Origin: S139-23 sp047639315
GTDB taxonomy: Bacteria; Planctomycetota; GCA-002687715; DRQF01
Direction of reading: 5' to 3'
NCBI GenBank assembly: GCA_047639315.1
Contig: JBLINQ010000006.1
Location: 1 to 64,000 of the forward strand
Length of the DNA stretch: 64,000 nt
Shown here: positions 28,019-36,361 of the stretch, piece after piece
Layout of the letters: each line of letters starts with the position of its first letter
Numbering within the stretch: position 1 is the stretch's first letter
Notes under the pieces: generated by a model
The model's database searches: none
Told to the model about the DNA's origin: nothing
Seen by the model: only the letters and a program-made list of their open reading frames with translations
Translations under genes and position numbers: made by a program

Positions 28019-29665
28019 TTAGTTGCGATTAGGAGTTCTCGGCGGAGTTGGTTTGAACTTGATCGACTTAGGATGTTGAGCAACTTTCTTCGTGATTTCG
28101 GTATAGAGTTCAACGACTCGTGCGCCGTCTACAGCGTTGATCTTCGCGCTCGTATCTCGTGGCGTGTGATACTCATCGTGGAATGGATCAATAATGCTAA
28201 AGAGAATTGGAACTCCGGCACCATAGAAAGCGGCGTGATCACTCGCCATCATGATTGTCTTGCCCTTGACAACGGTCAACGGCGACGCATCGACCAAAGG
28301 AGTAATGAGACCGTTCAGCCCCTCACCGCTGTATGCGCCGTCCATCCGCAAGCGATGCTCGGTGATGCGCCCGATCATGTCGAAGTTAATCATGAGGGCG
28401 TGCCGTTCGATGGGAATCAAAGGTTCGCGTGTGTAATGGCGCGCTCCATGCAGGCCTTGTTCTTCGGCATCAAGCCCCATGAACAGAACACTGCGTGCCT
28501 CGGCCCCCTCTGGGAGGGATGCGTAGTACTTCACCAAGCGCTCTGCCATCATGATCAATGCTGCAGCGCCGGAGGCATTGTCGTCAGCACCTGGATGAAT
28601 GGTGCCTCGTTCTGCGCGAGTGCCACGCGATCCAAATCGACCGACACCAAGATGATCAATGTGTGCGCCGACGACGATGATTTCTTGACCAAGTTTTCCT
28701 TTCCCTGGGATCAAGCCACCAACATTTTCAGCCATCTTCTGACCAGCAAGCGAAATCTTGGTTTCAATCGTGACCTTGGCGTTCATCTGAACGACAGCAC
28801 GTCCTTCGTCAGCCATTTTCCTCAGCGTCATCAGATCACGGCCTTCAGGATCAGCGGCCTTCACTAAAACGTCTGCCGCCTCGGGTGACATGACGATCGT
28901 TGGGCAGCTCCATCTCTTTCGGCCACCATCGCGAAATCTCTCTAATGAGGCTCTCTTGTCGTCAACCTCCGGAGGAATCACTATGATCACACCAGCAGCA
29001 CCACGGTTTCGTAGGGCGCGCGCCTTGCGGAAGGAAGAGATCGCTGATGTCCAACCGGTATCCCGCCATTTACTCTTGCCCTTGTCGTTCATCGGCTCAA
29101 AACTAAAGAACATGACGATCTTGCCGTTCAAATCATCATCGTCATTGAAGCTAGCATAACCATCTTTGCCCTCGGCGATGCCATAGCCAACAAAGATCAC
29201 TTCACCGGTGAACTTGCCTGCCTCACCTTGCGCCAGTCCGCGGAAATCCTTGTTTGCGACAAAGATCTTGTCGGCGCCCTCAACGGATACGCTAGCTTCG
29301 TCTAAGTTTCGACGGCCGCCAAACGCGAATGGCTGCCGAAAACTCGTGGCGTCTTTGCCAATGACTTCTGAATTGTCACCACCCCAAGGTGCCGTGAGGC
29401 CCACATCTTTGAACCAATACTCGATGTAATTCCTGGCGACTTCCATTTCAGGTGTCCCGGGAAGGCGGCCCTTGAGGAACGGGCTCGCCAACCAAGTGAT
29501 ATGATCATGAAAGATCTGCACATCCGCGTCCGTAGGTTCAGGAATGATCACTTCCTGTGTTGGCACGGCAACATCTATCGCCGCTTCTTGGGCAAGAGAA
29601 AACGGCGCCAAGAAGAGCGCCAAGATAAGGGCGCTAAGCCAAACCCTTGGTTTGCAATGGATCAT
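28019..29665 (-). CDS. secreted M28-family zinc aminopeptidase with PA domain
   Basis: 548 residues with a signal peptide (WLSALILALFLAPFSLAQ). A PA-like domain covers about residues 120-260 (EVIFVGYGIAEGKDGYASF). The M28 catalytic domain follows, with its metal ligands in order: His in VGAHIDHLG, Asp in PGADDNASG, Glu pair in LDAEEQGLHG, Asp in INFDMIGR and a late His in HDEYHTPRD. The enzyme would remove N-terminal amino acids from peptides in the periplasm or outside. With the S46 enzyme it gives two peptide-degrading exoenzymes in the window. AGGA precedes the ATG; a terminator follows. Confidence 0.93.
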   Translation of the reverse strand: MIHCKPRVWLSALILALFLAPFSLAQEAAIDVAVPTQEVIIPEPTDADVQIFHDHITWLASPFLKGRLPGTPEMEVARNYIEYWFKDVGLTAPWGGDNSEVIGKDATSFRQPFAFGGRRNLDEASVSVEGADKIFVANKDFRGLAQGEAGKFTGEVIFVGYGIAEGKDGYASFNDDDDLNGKIVMFFSFEPMNDKGKSKWRDTGWTSAISSFRKARALRNRGAAGVIIVIPPEVDDKRASLERFRDGGRKRWSCPTIVMSPEAADVLVKAADPEGRDLMTLRKMADEGRAVVQMNAKVTIETKISLAGQKMAENVGGLIPGKGKLGQEIIVVGAHIDHLGVGRFGSRGTRAERGTIHPGADDNASGAAALIMMAERLVKYYASLPEGAEARSVLFMGLDAEEQGLHGARHYTREPLIPIERHALMINFDMIGRITEHRLRMDGAYSGEGLNGLITPLVDASPLTVVKGKTIMMASDHAAFYGAGVPILFSIIDPFHDEYHTPRDTSAKINAVDGARVVELYTEITKKVAQHPKSIKFKPTPPRTPNRN

Positions 29666-29982
29666 GTTCTTTTTCCTGTTCAGAAATTCCGAGAAAGCGA
29701 GTCGTGTTGCCTACGTTTGAATGGGCAGGATCTTCCGGAGAATCCCCTTGTTTCCGGTCGAGGCAATGATTTTCATCATTTTGACCTCATTGGAATAGCG
29801 GCTCGCACGGCCAAGATTAGAGTTTTGACTCAAAAGTGGCAATCCCGGGGGTCCCCGATGTTTCATCGGATCGGTAGAATCCCCCCATCGTTAGGTTCTT
29901 GCCCCCAAATGCGCCATATGCAGACGCAGAAAGCGGCGATTGGGCCCTAAGACTGTGGATTTAGTCTCGGGTTTCGCCCCTC
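29666..29982. other. divergent spacer, no gene seen
   Basis: Between the M28 gene (minus) and the membrane protein at 29983 (plus). It contains a G-rich/C-rich hairpin around 29846-29888 (an inner 6-bp CCGATG/CATCGG stem, outer G and C runs) without a T-tract, so not a terminator. No gene is recognised. Confidence 0.4.
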
Positions 29983-31266
29983 ATGGAGTTAGCTTCTTTG
30001 ATGCATCTCGTGAAAATTCTGCTGCTTCTTCTCGCTGGTATCCAGCCTTGGGCAGTCACCTCATCCTCTTTTTCGAACCATCCACAAGATGGTCCAGATG
30101 TTGATCTTCGAGTCCGCATCGAAGCCGAACAAGTTGAGGTCCAGGCGATCGTCAATTTGGCATTCTGCGACGAAGTGATAGGAAGTACGCGTCTCGATGA
30201 AGAGGCCCTAACAGCCGAAGAAGTTCCTGTCCTTACGGAAGCTTTGACGGAGAAATTTCACGAATCGATCCGTCTTCATATCGATACGATCGCGGTTGAC
30301 CCCAATTCGACTGTCGTCGAGCTACTTCCCTACGAAGAGGCCGACGCTGAATTCTTTCCGACCATGGGCATGAAAGCCGTCATCAAATTCAAAGTGACTA
30401 TGTCTTATAGCCTCAAGACCACACCACGGTCGGTGGGGCTTCACTGGGGGCTCTACCCGAAGAACCTCGCCTTGGAGGAGTTTGTCGACGAGACCATCAA
30501 GGTGAATGCCGAATGGACAGCAGGAACCGATACGAAGATCATTGCATTCGACGAATCAGAGCCCGAGTACATTTGGCATGCGGGTAAGGATGGGCTTGCT
30601 CCAAAATTCCTTGAAGTCCCAAAAATTTCGAAGACTCAAGCCAGTAGTGGGCCTACGACCTGGTGGGTTCCGATCATGATCTGGGCTCTTGCCATTGCGA
30701 TTTGGTGGATTTTCAAAAAGCAGATGCCCTCCTTGCTGATCTTGGCCGTTTCCGGATTAGCATGCATCGCCCTGTCCATCGTCCTGTTCCGTGACCAAGA
30801 CCCCGACAACTCTGGGCCTCCACAATTGGCAAACGACGAAGCTATCGAGACCTTCAACGTTCTCCACGCGAACATCTATCGAGCCTTTGACTTCACCAAA
30901 GAGAACGCAATTTATGATGCTCTCAGTCGCTCAGTCGAAGGGGATTTGCTCGCCGAGATTTACGAACAGGTCTATAGTAGTCTGATCTTGCAAGATCAGG
31001 GTGGCGCCGTCTGCCGGGTCAAGAAAGTGACGCCGGTCGAAGTAATTTTGATCGAAAACCAGGGTGACTCCGAGGCTTTCCGAGTGAAGAGTCGGTGGCG
31101 CGTCCTTGGGCAGGTCTATCATTGGGGTCACACACACATGCGAACGAACGAGCACTTAGCTGAAATGTCAGTTCGCTGGTCTCCTACCGGATGGCACATC
31201 GCGTCTTCAAGAGTGATCGAACAATTCCGCGTTTCTGGAACGACAAGCGAAGGCAGTAAACGTTAA
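29983..31266 (+). CDS. membrane protein of unknown function, partner of an FtsX-like permease
   Basis: 427 residues. A signal-peptide-like start (LMHLVKILLLLLAGIQPWAVTS) leads to a periplasmic beta-rich region (about 30-215). Two membrane helices follow (WWVPIMIWALAIAIWWIF and LLILAVSGLACIALSIVLF), and then a C-terminal soluble domain (about 285-420) that looks alpha/beta. The start may instead be the Met at 30001, which fits a signal peptide better but has a distant GGAG. It ends two bases before the permease gene, so they are almost surely one operon. No family is recognised; a role in the same export process is inferred from the spacing. Confidence 0.65.
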   Translation: MELASLMHLVKILLLLLAGIQPWAVTSSSFSNHPQDGPDVDLRVRIEAEQVEVQAIVNLAFCDEVIGSTRLDEEALTAEEVPVLTEALTEKFHESIRLHIDTIAVDPNSTVVELLPYEEADAEFFPTMGMKAVIKFKVTMSYSLKTTPRSVGLHWGLYPKNLALEEFVDETIKVNAEWTAGTDTKIIAFDESEPEYIWHAGKDGLAPKFLEVPKISKTQASSGPTTWWVPIMIWALAIAIWWIFKKQMPSLLILAVSGLACIALSIVLFRDQDPDNSGPPQLANDEAIETFNVLHANIYRAFDFTKENAIYDALSRSVEGDLLAEIYEQVYSSLILQDQGGAVCRVKKVTPVEVILIENQGDSEAFRVKSRWRVLGQVYHWGHTHMRTNEHLAEMSVRWSPTGWHIASSRVIEQFRVSGTTSEGSKR

Positions 31267-31268
31267 CC

Positions 31269-32510
31269 ATGGATACTAACGAACTGATCCTTGCTATCGT
31301 TTTGTCGTGCATCATCGTTGGTGGTGTCGTTTGGTCTCAAAAGAACAAGGGACTGGTTCTCATTGCCTGGCGACAAATCCTTCATGCGCCTGGACGCTCG
31401 GCGGTGGTTGTTGCCTGCATCGCCATCAGCATTGCTATTCCGACGCTCACCAATCTCTTGGTCAATCACTACGATCAAGAGTTGTCTTCCCGGGCACGCT
31501 CCACACCGCTACTTGTTGGTTCCAAGGGCAACCGTATCGATCTCACCCTTTCAACCTTGTACTTCCGGCAAGCGAAACATGAGACGATCCCGTTCTCTGA
31601 GTACGAGAAGATTCAGAGCTGGAGGAAGGGCGTTGCGATCCCCATGAATTTGCGATTTCGAGCCCGGGGAAATCCGATCGTCGCAACTTCTGCTGAGTAT
31701 TTTGAGCGCCGCAACCTCACCTGCATAGCCGGACGGCTACCTTTTAGGCTCGGCGAAGTGGTTTTGGGATACGCCGTAGCTCAAGAGATCGGCCTTGTCC
31801 CTGGCGAAGCCCTTTTCTCTGACCAACCTGAGCTCTATGATATTTCCAAGCCGGCTGCCCTCAAGATGATAGTCGTCGGCAGCTTGATCGAGTCGGGAAC
31901 TCCTGATGACGACGCCGTATTCGTTGACATTAAGACCGCTTGGATCTTAGAAGGCATTGCCCACGGTCATCAGGAAGCTGAAGCTTTAGATCCAGATCTA
32001 TTGGTCTCGAACAAGGACGGCAAGATCCAGGTCAGTGGCGCCATGATCGAATACAATGAAGTCACCCCCCAAAACGAGGCGGGTTTTCATTACCACGGCG
32101 ACACAACGTTACTTCCCTTGTCCTCGATCCTCTTCTTCCCCAGAAATGCGAAAGAGGGAGTCATCAGTTCGGTGAGAGTCAAGACAACGAAGCTCTACCA
32201 AATGGTCAAACCTGAAGCCGTTGTCGATGAATTGATGGCGAAGATCTTTCAAGTCAAATCGTTTTTAGACTTAATCAGCATTCTCTTAGCGATCTCCACA
32301 AGTTTCTTGATCGCGCTGGTCTGCATATTGACCGTGCGCATGAGAACGCGAGAAGTTCAAACGATGCATGAAATCGGCATCGGCAAAATGCGCGTCATCA
32401 TGCTGTTGGGCAGTGAAGTGATCGTCCTGATAGTTTGTGGCTGCGCGCTTGCAAGTCTCATTGTGACAACTGGGTGGTACATTTTCCCCGACCTAATCAC
32501 CTCATTGTAG
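31269..32510 (+). CDS. FtsX/LolCE-like ABC transporter permease
   Basis: 413 residues. One helix near the start is followed by LIAWRQILHAPGRSAVVVACIAISIAIPTLTNLLV (the start of an MacB/LolC-type permease), then a large periplasmic domain (about 75-325). Two or three helices at the end (FLDLISILLAISTSFLIALVCILTVRMRTREVQTMHEIGIGKMRVIMLL) include the RExxxMxxIG coupling motif of FtsX permeases. It is missing the usual fourth-helix length at the end. Such permeases extrude lipoproteins or lipids using a cytoplasmic ATPase, but no ATPase gene is adjacent here. Confidence 0.85.
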   Translation: MDTNELILAIVLSCIIVGGVVWSQKNKGLVLIAWRQILHAPGRSAVVVACIAISIAIPTLTNLLVNHYDQELSSRARSTPLLVGSKGNRIDLTLSTLYFRQAKHETIPFSEYEKIQSWRKGVAIPMNLRFRARGNPIVATSAEYFERRNLTCIAGRLPFRLGEVVLGYAVAQEIGLVPGEALFSDQPELYDISKPAALKMIVVGSLIESGTPDDDAVFVDIKTAWILEGIAHGHQEAEALDPDLLVSNKDGKIQVSGAMIEYNEVTPQNEAGFHYHGDTTLLPLSSILFFPRNAKEGVISSVRVKTTKLYQMVKPEAVVDELMAKIFQVKSFLDLISILLAISTSFLIALVCILTVRMRTREVQTMHEIGIGKMRVIMLLGSEVIVLIVCGCALASLIVTTGWYIFPDLITSL

Positions 32511-32774
32511 CCCTGCGGTTTTTTGTCTTGGGCAACATTTCACCGTCAGATTTCCAATTTTTTCTTGGAAGAAGCAAATCATCCTGCATGATGGGGAAGT
32601 CGGTGAGGGGGCGACACGAAGTTGCAGGGCAAACTTCATCTCTCATCTCAACGACATCGTGATTCTTCACGAAATTTGACGTTCCCGTGGGTCGCCATGG
32701 GAGGTAAGTACTCGGCGGCGTGTGTCACAGCGCGACGGCTGAGATCTGTGCCCTGTCACAAAGGAGGTGTCAAT

Positions 32775-32810
32775 ATGAGTAGTGATTGTACCGGGGGTTC
32801 GCACCTCTGA
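32775..32810 (+). CDS. possible 11-residue leader peptide
   Basis: ATG at 32775 gives MSSDCTGGSHL and a TGA at 32808-32810. The ribosome site AAAGGAGGTG lies five bases upstream, far stronger than most in this window. GAGGTG (32764-32769) pairs with CACCTC (32802-32807), so translation or ribosome stalling could open or close the helix. Conservation is unknown. Confidence 0.3.
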   Translation: MSSDCTGGSHL

Positions 32811-32858
32811 GCATCCGCTCGACGGATTCGGGTGCCGTGCGGCATTTTTCTCCGTGCA

Positions 32859-32890
32859 GAAGCCCAGGACTACGGTCCTGGGCTTCATTC
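32859..32890 (+). terminator. terminator hairpin with UACG tetraloop
   Basis: A perfect 12-bp stem (GAAGCCCAGGAC at 32859-32870, complement at 32875-32886) closed by a C(TACG)G loop of the very stable UNCG type, then ATTCATTT. It is 349 bases past the permease stop, so it probably ends a transcript that starts within this gap or reads through from the permease. Confidence 0.8.
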
Positions 32891-33007
32891 ATTTAACGTG
32901 TTCAGTTTCTTGAAGACGTCAATCCCAAAAGCTATTCCAAGCGGTCAAGAACCTGACTCCAATGCGTCCTGACGCATTGTCAGAGCTTTCGGTTTGAATA
33001 GGACCAT

Positions 33008-33637
33008 ATGTCCACGAAAGAAAAGGCCCCGAGTCCAATGAAAACATTCATACGAAGGTGCAAGAATTGGTCAACTCCCCTGCTGTCCCTAAAATTTGGC
33101 TCGAAACTGACAGTTATCCTCCTCTTGACCGTCTTGACCAGTTGTTCTTCATCTCCTTTCTCCCCACTTATGGAAGAGCCAGAAGTTTGCTTGGTCCCGA
33201 TTCCTCAAGCCGGTGAAGAGTCTTCGAAGTGGTTCACCGAGATTGAACTCTTGGAACAATATTATGGGCTGGAAGAAGACCAACCGGGCATCAAGAAGTC
33301 AAAGGAAGGCCTGCTCTATTCTGGTGACCAACTAAAGGCGATTCTCGAGGACAAAGACTTCACCGTCTTCCCTTTTTCCGGTAGTGTTCGCGAGGAAACA
33401 ACAGGGATCATGGAGAATCTCGACGCTGGTCGCCCTCTCTTGATCCTGTTGGATTCAAAATCAGAAGGAACATTTTGGGTTTTCCTCGTAGGTTATGGGA
33501 AGGATGGCGAGTATCTTGTCGTCCAACGGCCAGACCTCAGCTTGAAGGCCCTCATAACAGAGCAAATATTGCCCTGGTGGGAATTGAACGAGCAATTGAC
33601 TTTGCTTGCAGTACCAAGCCAACTTGTTGGCGAATGA
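33008..33637 (+). CDS. C39-like lipoprotein lacking catalytic residues
   Basis: 209 residues. A lipoprotein signal ends in LTSC (Cys 46, or Cys 36 if the Met at codon 11 is the start). The mature protein follows the outline of C39-type papain-like peptidases (VPIPQAGEESSKWF where the Cys block would be, ELLEQYYGLE, GRPLLILLDSK, and FWVFLVGYGKDG where the His block would be). Both the nucleophile Cys and the catalytic His are replaced, so it is probably an inactive, binding version. Fused to a lipid anchor and followed by a small membrane protein gene, it recalls the PA2778-PA2779 gene pair of Pseudomonas. Confidence 0.55.
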   Translation: MSTKEKAPSPMKTFIRRCKNWSTPLLSLKFGSKLTVILLLTVLTSCSSSPFSPLMEEPEVCLVPIPQAGEESSKWFTEIELLEQYYGLEEDQPGIKKSKEGLLYSGDQLKAILEDKDFTVFPFSGSVREETTGIMENLDAGRPLLILLDSKSEGTFWVFLVGYGKDGEYLVVQRPDLSLKALITEQILPWWELNEQLTLLAVPSQLVGE

Positions 33638-33652
33638 GTAAGAAGGAATCAA

Positions 33653-33994
33653 ATGATTAAGTCGCAAATCTTCGCCTTGAGCTTCATCCTTATGTTTATG
33701 CCTGGACTCCCAGACAGTGCAACAGAAACTGTGTCCACGGCAACCACGGTGTCCAAGACGAAGGCACCTGTAGTTAAGATTGTGAATGCCAAGAAAGTAA
33801 AGGCTCCAGCATCCTTCAAAGGATTCTCATCGGCAGACCTGAAAAAACTCAAGGGCGCTTCTTCAAAAGTGAGCGAAGCCAAAATGAGCAAGAAAGGGGA
33901 AGTCGCTAAGAATGACTCCACTTTCACTTGGGAATACGTCCTTATCTTCCTCGTGATTGCTGTCGGCGCTGCTATTTCCTTGCTCGTCATCTAA
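33653..33994 (+). CDS. small membrane protein, PA2779-like layout
   Basis: 113 residues. A signal peptide (MIKSQIFALSFILMFMPGLPDS) leads to a Lys/Ala/Ser-rich periplasmic segment and a C-terminal membrane helix (WEYVLIFLVIAVGAAISLLVI). AAGGA lies upstream of the ATG, 15 bases after the previous stop. The length and signal-helix-helix layout match the PA2779-type partner of C39-like lipoproteins, but sequence identity is not enough to name it. Its last codon overlaps the next gene's start. Confidence 0.6.
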   Translation: MIKSQIFALSFILMFMPGLPDSATETVSTATTVSKTKAPVVKIVNAKKVKAPASFKGFSSADLKKLKGASSKVSEAKMSKKGEVAKNDSTFTWEYVLIFLVIAVGAAISLLVI

Positions 33995-34692
33995 TGAAGG
34001 GCGCTCGCATGCAGCGAGTCTGGTGCGCATTGATATTGGCCCTCACCTTGGGGGCCTGCAAAACTACTGATGAGACCAATTCCCTTCCTGAAGGGGGGAA
34101 TCTGGTCGAGTCTCTTGAGCGCAAATTACTTGAGGCACGTTGGATCCACTTTGGATTCGACATTAAAGCCACAGGCGCGTTATCAGCCCACGTCAAAGGT
34201 GACTTGTGGCTGGGCCAAGAAGGTGAAGTGCGCCTGCGATTCGACGGTCGATTCCAAGGGCGTCCAGTCGATACAGAGATTGTTTCGGACGGCATCCTCC
34301 TGCGCCACTCCGATCCAAGTATCCCCCAGAGAGCGGCCCCCCTCAAGCTTCATCAGGCCTTCGTTATTGGTTTGACCCGCATGGGTCTTCTTCACAACAT
34401 CGCTGTCTCGTTTTCCGGCCGGGCTCCCGATCACGGATTAGGAGATGTAAAATCATGGCTCACCTTGAGCGATGTGGTGGGGGCGCCTGAAAATCACCTG
34501 TCGTTCGATTTGAGCGTTGGGGGCAAGCCATCCGCTTCATGCCAATTAGAACTTTCACCACTTCAGGGATTGTTGCCAATGGTACGGCACCAAGAAGTCG
34601 TGTTCTCTGAAACAGACAAGATGCAAGTCATCGAGCGCTACTTCAATTTCACATGTGACAATGCCCCTGCAGCTGATCTATTCGGGCAATAG
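33994..34692 (+). CDS. LolA-like lipoprotein of unknown function
   Basis: 232 residues. The ATG at 33994 overlaps the previous stop (TAATG), so it is translationally coupled; a second Met five codons on is possible. The lipoprotein signal ends in LTLGAC (Cys 22). The mature part (HFGFDIKATGALSAHVKGDLWLGQEGEVRLRFDGRFQGRPVDTEIVSDGILLRH) has the long antiparallel strands of LolA/LolB-like lipid-binding folds. It closes the three-gene lipoprotein operon 33008-34692, just upstream of the LPS-export genes. Handling of a lipid or lipoprotein at the outer membrane is inference. Confidence 0.5.
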   Translation: MKGARMQRVWCALILALTLGACKTTDETNSLPEGGNLVESLERKLLEARWIHFGFDIKATGALSAHVKGDLWLGQEGEVRLRFDGRFQGRPVDTEIVSDGILLRHSDPSIPQRAAPLKLHQAFVIGLTRMGLLHNIAVSFSGRAPDHGLGDVKSWLTLSDVVGAPENHLSFDLSVGGKPSASCQLELSPLQGLLPMVRHQEVVFSETDKMQVIERYFNFTCDNAPAADLFGQ

Positions 34693-35421
34693 GATCGATT
34701 CTTCGGGATCGGCATCTCGCTCTCTCCTTTATCAGACGGTTCGTTCATTTTTTAGGAATTGACGAGCCCACCACTCATTCTCATGAATGCAACCGGGCAA
34801 AGAAGCGTCTCCTCGCCTTCCCAAAGGGAAGGCGAGGAAAGCATGCTATTTCACACTGCCAAGTGCTATTTCTACGCCCAATGAATATTCCATTGCAGAA
34901 TATTGAGGTTGGTGTTTGAAAAACAGAATCTTTGCCCTCTGAAGGCGCGCTGTCTTCGACCCTAATCGAAGCCAAACAAGATCCTGTCAGTCCAGGTAAA
35001 TCTCAAACTCTTGGCCTCCCGTAAATAGGTGCCAAGAATACCTGTTTCCCCCGCAAGACGAATCTTGCGGGGAATTCAGGCGACCGAGGTTGTGCCAAAC
35101 AATCCGACCCTCCAGACTAAAGAGTGCGAGAATGAGTCGAATTACACTGAAACTGCATTCTTTTTATTTAGCGCTTCCATGAGTGGACCCAAACAAAATT
35201 GAGAAGATCCTGAAAATCCTGCCAGATGCATCACAGAGCACTTGCAAAGAAACCGATGGAGCAGGTGAAGATTTAAACAAGATCAAGGCGCGGGGCAAAA
35301 TTGACAATATGGTTGGTGCGAATTGTGAAATTCGAATGGGTGGTTATCAGCACGGGATTCCGAATACATATCGACTCGCCTTCTGCCCGACTGGCATCTC
35401 ACCAGGGCAGAGAAGCCGCTT
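34693..35421. other. 729-base gap with strong hairpins, no accepted gene
   Basis: Two strong palindromes lie here. A 13-bp stem with a three-base loop is at 34810-34838, and a 10-bp stem with a CGAA loop at 35049-35072. A smaller AATATTC/GAATATT repeat is at 34884-34904. None is followed by a T-tract, so they are not terminators. A plus-strand frame at 35183-35449 was judged too weak. The region could hold a small RNA or repeat elements. Confidence 0.4.
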
Positions 35422-36141
35422 TTACATGCTGAAATCACGGCCGAGGTAGACTTCCCGCACTTTGTCATTGGCTAAGATAGCTGCAGGATTACCGCTGGTC
35501 AGCATTTTGCCATCATTCAAGATGTAGGCCCGATCGCAAATTTGGAGAGTCTCTCTCACATTGTGATCGGTGACCAAGACTCCAATACCCCGGTCTGTCA
35601 AATGCCGAACGACTTCCCGAATCTCGCCTACGGCAATCGGGTCAACGCCAGCGAATGGCTCGTCTAAGAGGACAAATGAAGGATTCGAGGCCAAAGCACG
35701 GGCAATCTCGACGCGACGGCGTTCACCACCACTGAGCGCCATGGCCTTATGAGAAAGCAAGTGGCCAATAGCCAATGCATCGACAAGGCGTTCCAATTCC
35801 GAGCGACGCCCCTGGCCATTCAGGTCACTGCGCAACTCGAGAGCAGCCATGATGTTCTTGCGAACGTTCAGTCGGCGAAAAACGGAAGCTTCCTGGGGGA
35901 GATAGCCGAGTCCTTGGCGGGCACGATAATGCATCGAGCGCTTACTCACGTCTTGGCCGTCCAATAGAATCTGACCGGAATCACAGGGTATCAGACCAAC
36001 GATCATGTAGAAGGTCGTGGTCTTGCCAGCGCCATTTGGGCCAAGCAAGCCGACAACTTCCCCCTTCTTGACCGAAAGAGAAACCGAGTCAACAGCCAAC
36101 CGGCCTTTGTATTTCTTCGACAAGGATTTGGATTCGAGCAT
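35422..36141 (-). CDS. lptB: LPS export ABC transporter ATP-binding protein LptB
   Basis: 239 residues, the family's standard length. Walker A GPNGAGKTT is at about 35-43, the Q-loop at LPQEASVF, the signature LSGGERRRVEIARAL at about 138-152 and Walker B FVLLDEPFAGVDP. The sequence from VVGLLGPNGAGKTTTFYMIVGL onward is characteristic of LptB. With LptF and LptG it powers extraction of LPS-like lipid from the inner membrane toward the periplasmic bridge. It is divergent from lptFG, whose start lies 220 bases away, so both share one promoter region. Confidence 0.94.
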   Translation of the reverse strand: MLESKSLSKKYKGRLAVDSVSLSVKKGEVVGLLGPNGAGKTTTFYMIVGLIPCDSGQILLDGQDVSKRSMHYRARQGLGYLPQEASVFRRLNVRKNIMAALELRSDLNGQGRRSELERLVDALAIGHLLSHKAMALSGGERRRVEIARALASNPSFVLLDEPFAGVDPIAVGEIREVVRHLTDRGIGVLVTDHNVRETLQICDRAYILNDGKMLTSGNPAAILANDKVREVYLGRDFSM

Positions 36142-36361
36142 GAAGTCCGTCTCTGATTCTGGTCGAAAGGCCCCTTCGATAATCGATCTGGGCTCAACGT
36201 GTCCCAGAATGCTATATCATATTCCCTCCGAGGCCATAGCCTTGTCGTGGGAAAAGAGATCCTGGCTCGAAAAGGTCGAAACACATTTCTTCTGTGAGTG
36301 ATATGCTGCAATTGCTGAAGGAAAATAGACCCGGTACAGGATTCAGCTGGACGGACCCATC
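36142..36361. promoter_or_regulatory. shared divergent promoter region of lptB and lptFG
   Basis: A 220-base spacer between divergent starts at 36141 (minus) and 36362 (plus). No clear operator palindrome was read. Divergent layout would let one regulator set all three Lpt components. Confidence 0.35.

Larger units (their letters stand above)
32511..33007 (+). ncRNA. possible structured RNA or leader, ending in a terminator
   Basis: This gap has no long reading frame but several structural signs. One is CACAG/CTGTG pairing (32726-32730 with 32746-32750). Another is an unusually perfect ribosome site AAAGGAGGTG (32760-32769) before an 11-codon frame (32775-32810), and that ribosome site can pair with CACCTC at the end of the same frame. 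The terminator at 32859-32886 follows. An independently transcribed small RNA or an attenuating leader for the lipoprotein gene at 33008 would both fit. No known riboswitch consensus was met. Confidence 0.35.

Noticed and set aside
32627..32634. GGGCAAAC, which recalls the start of c-di-GMP-I (GEMM) riboswitches
   Set aside because: The downstream GACGCAAAG and tetraloop-receptor parts of the consensus are absent.
32737..32745. GGCTGAGAT, resembling part of a TPP riboswitch
   Set aside because: The conserved GAACCTGAT half that must follow is missing and no thiamine gene is near.
35183..35449. 88-codon plus-strand frame
   Set aside because: It overlaps the end of lptB, has no ribosome site and matches nothing.
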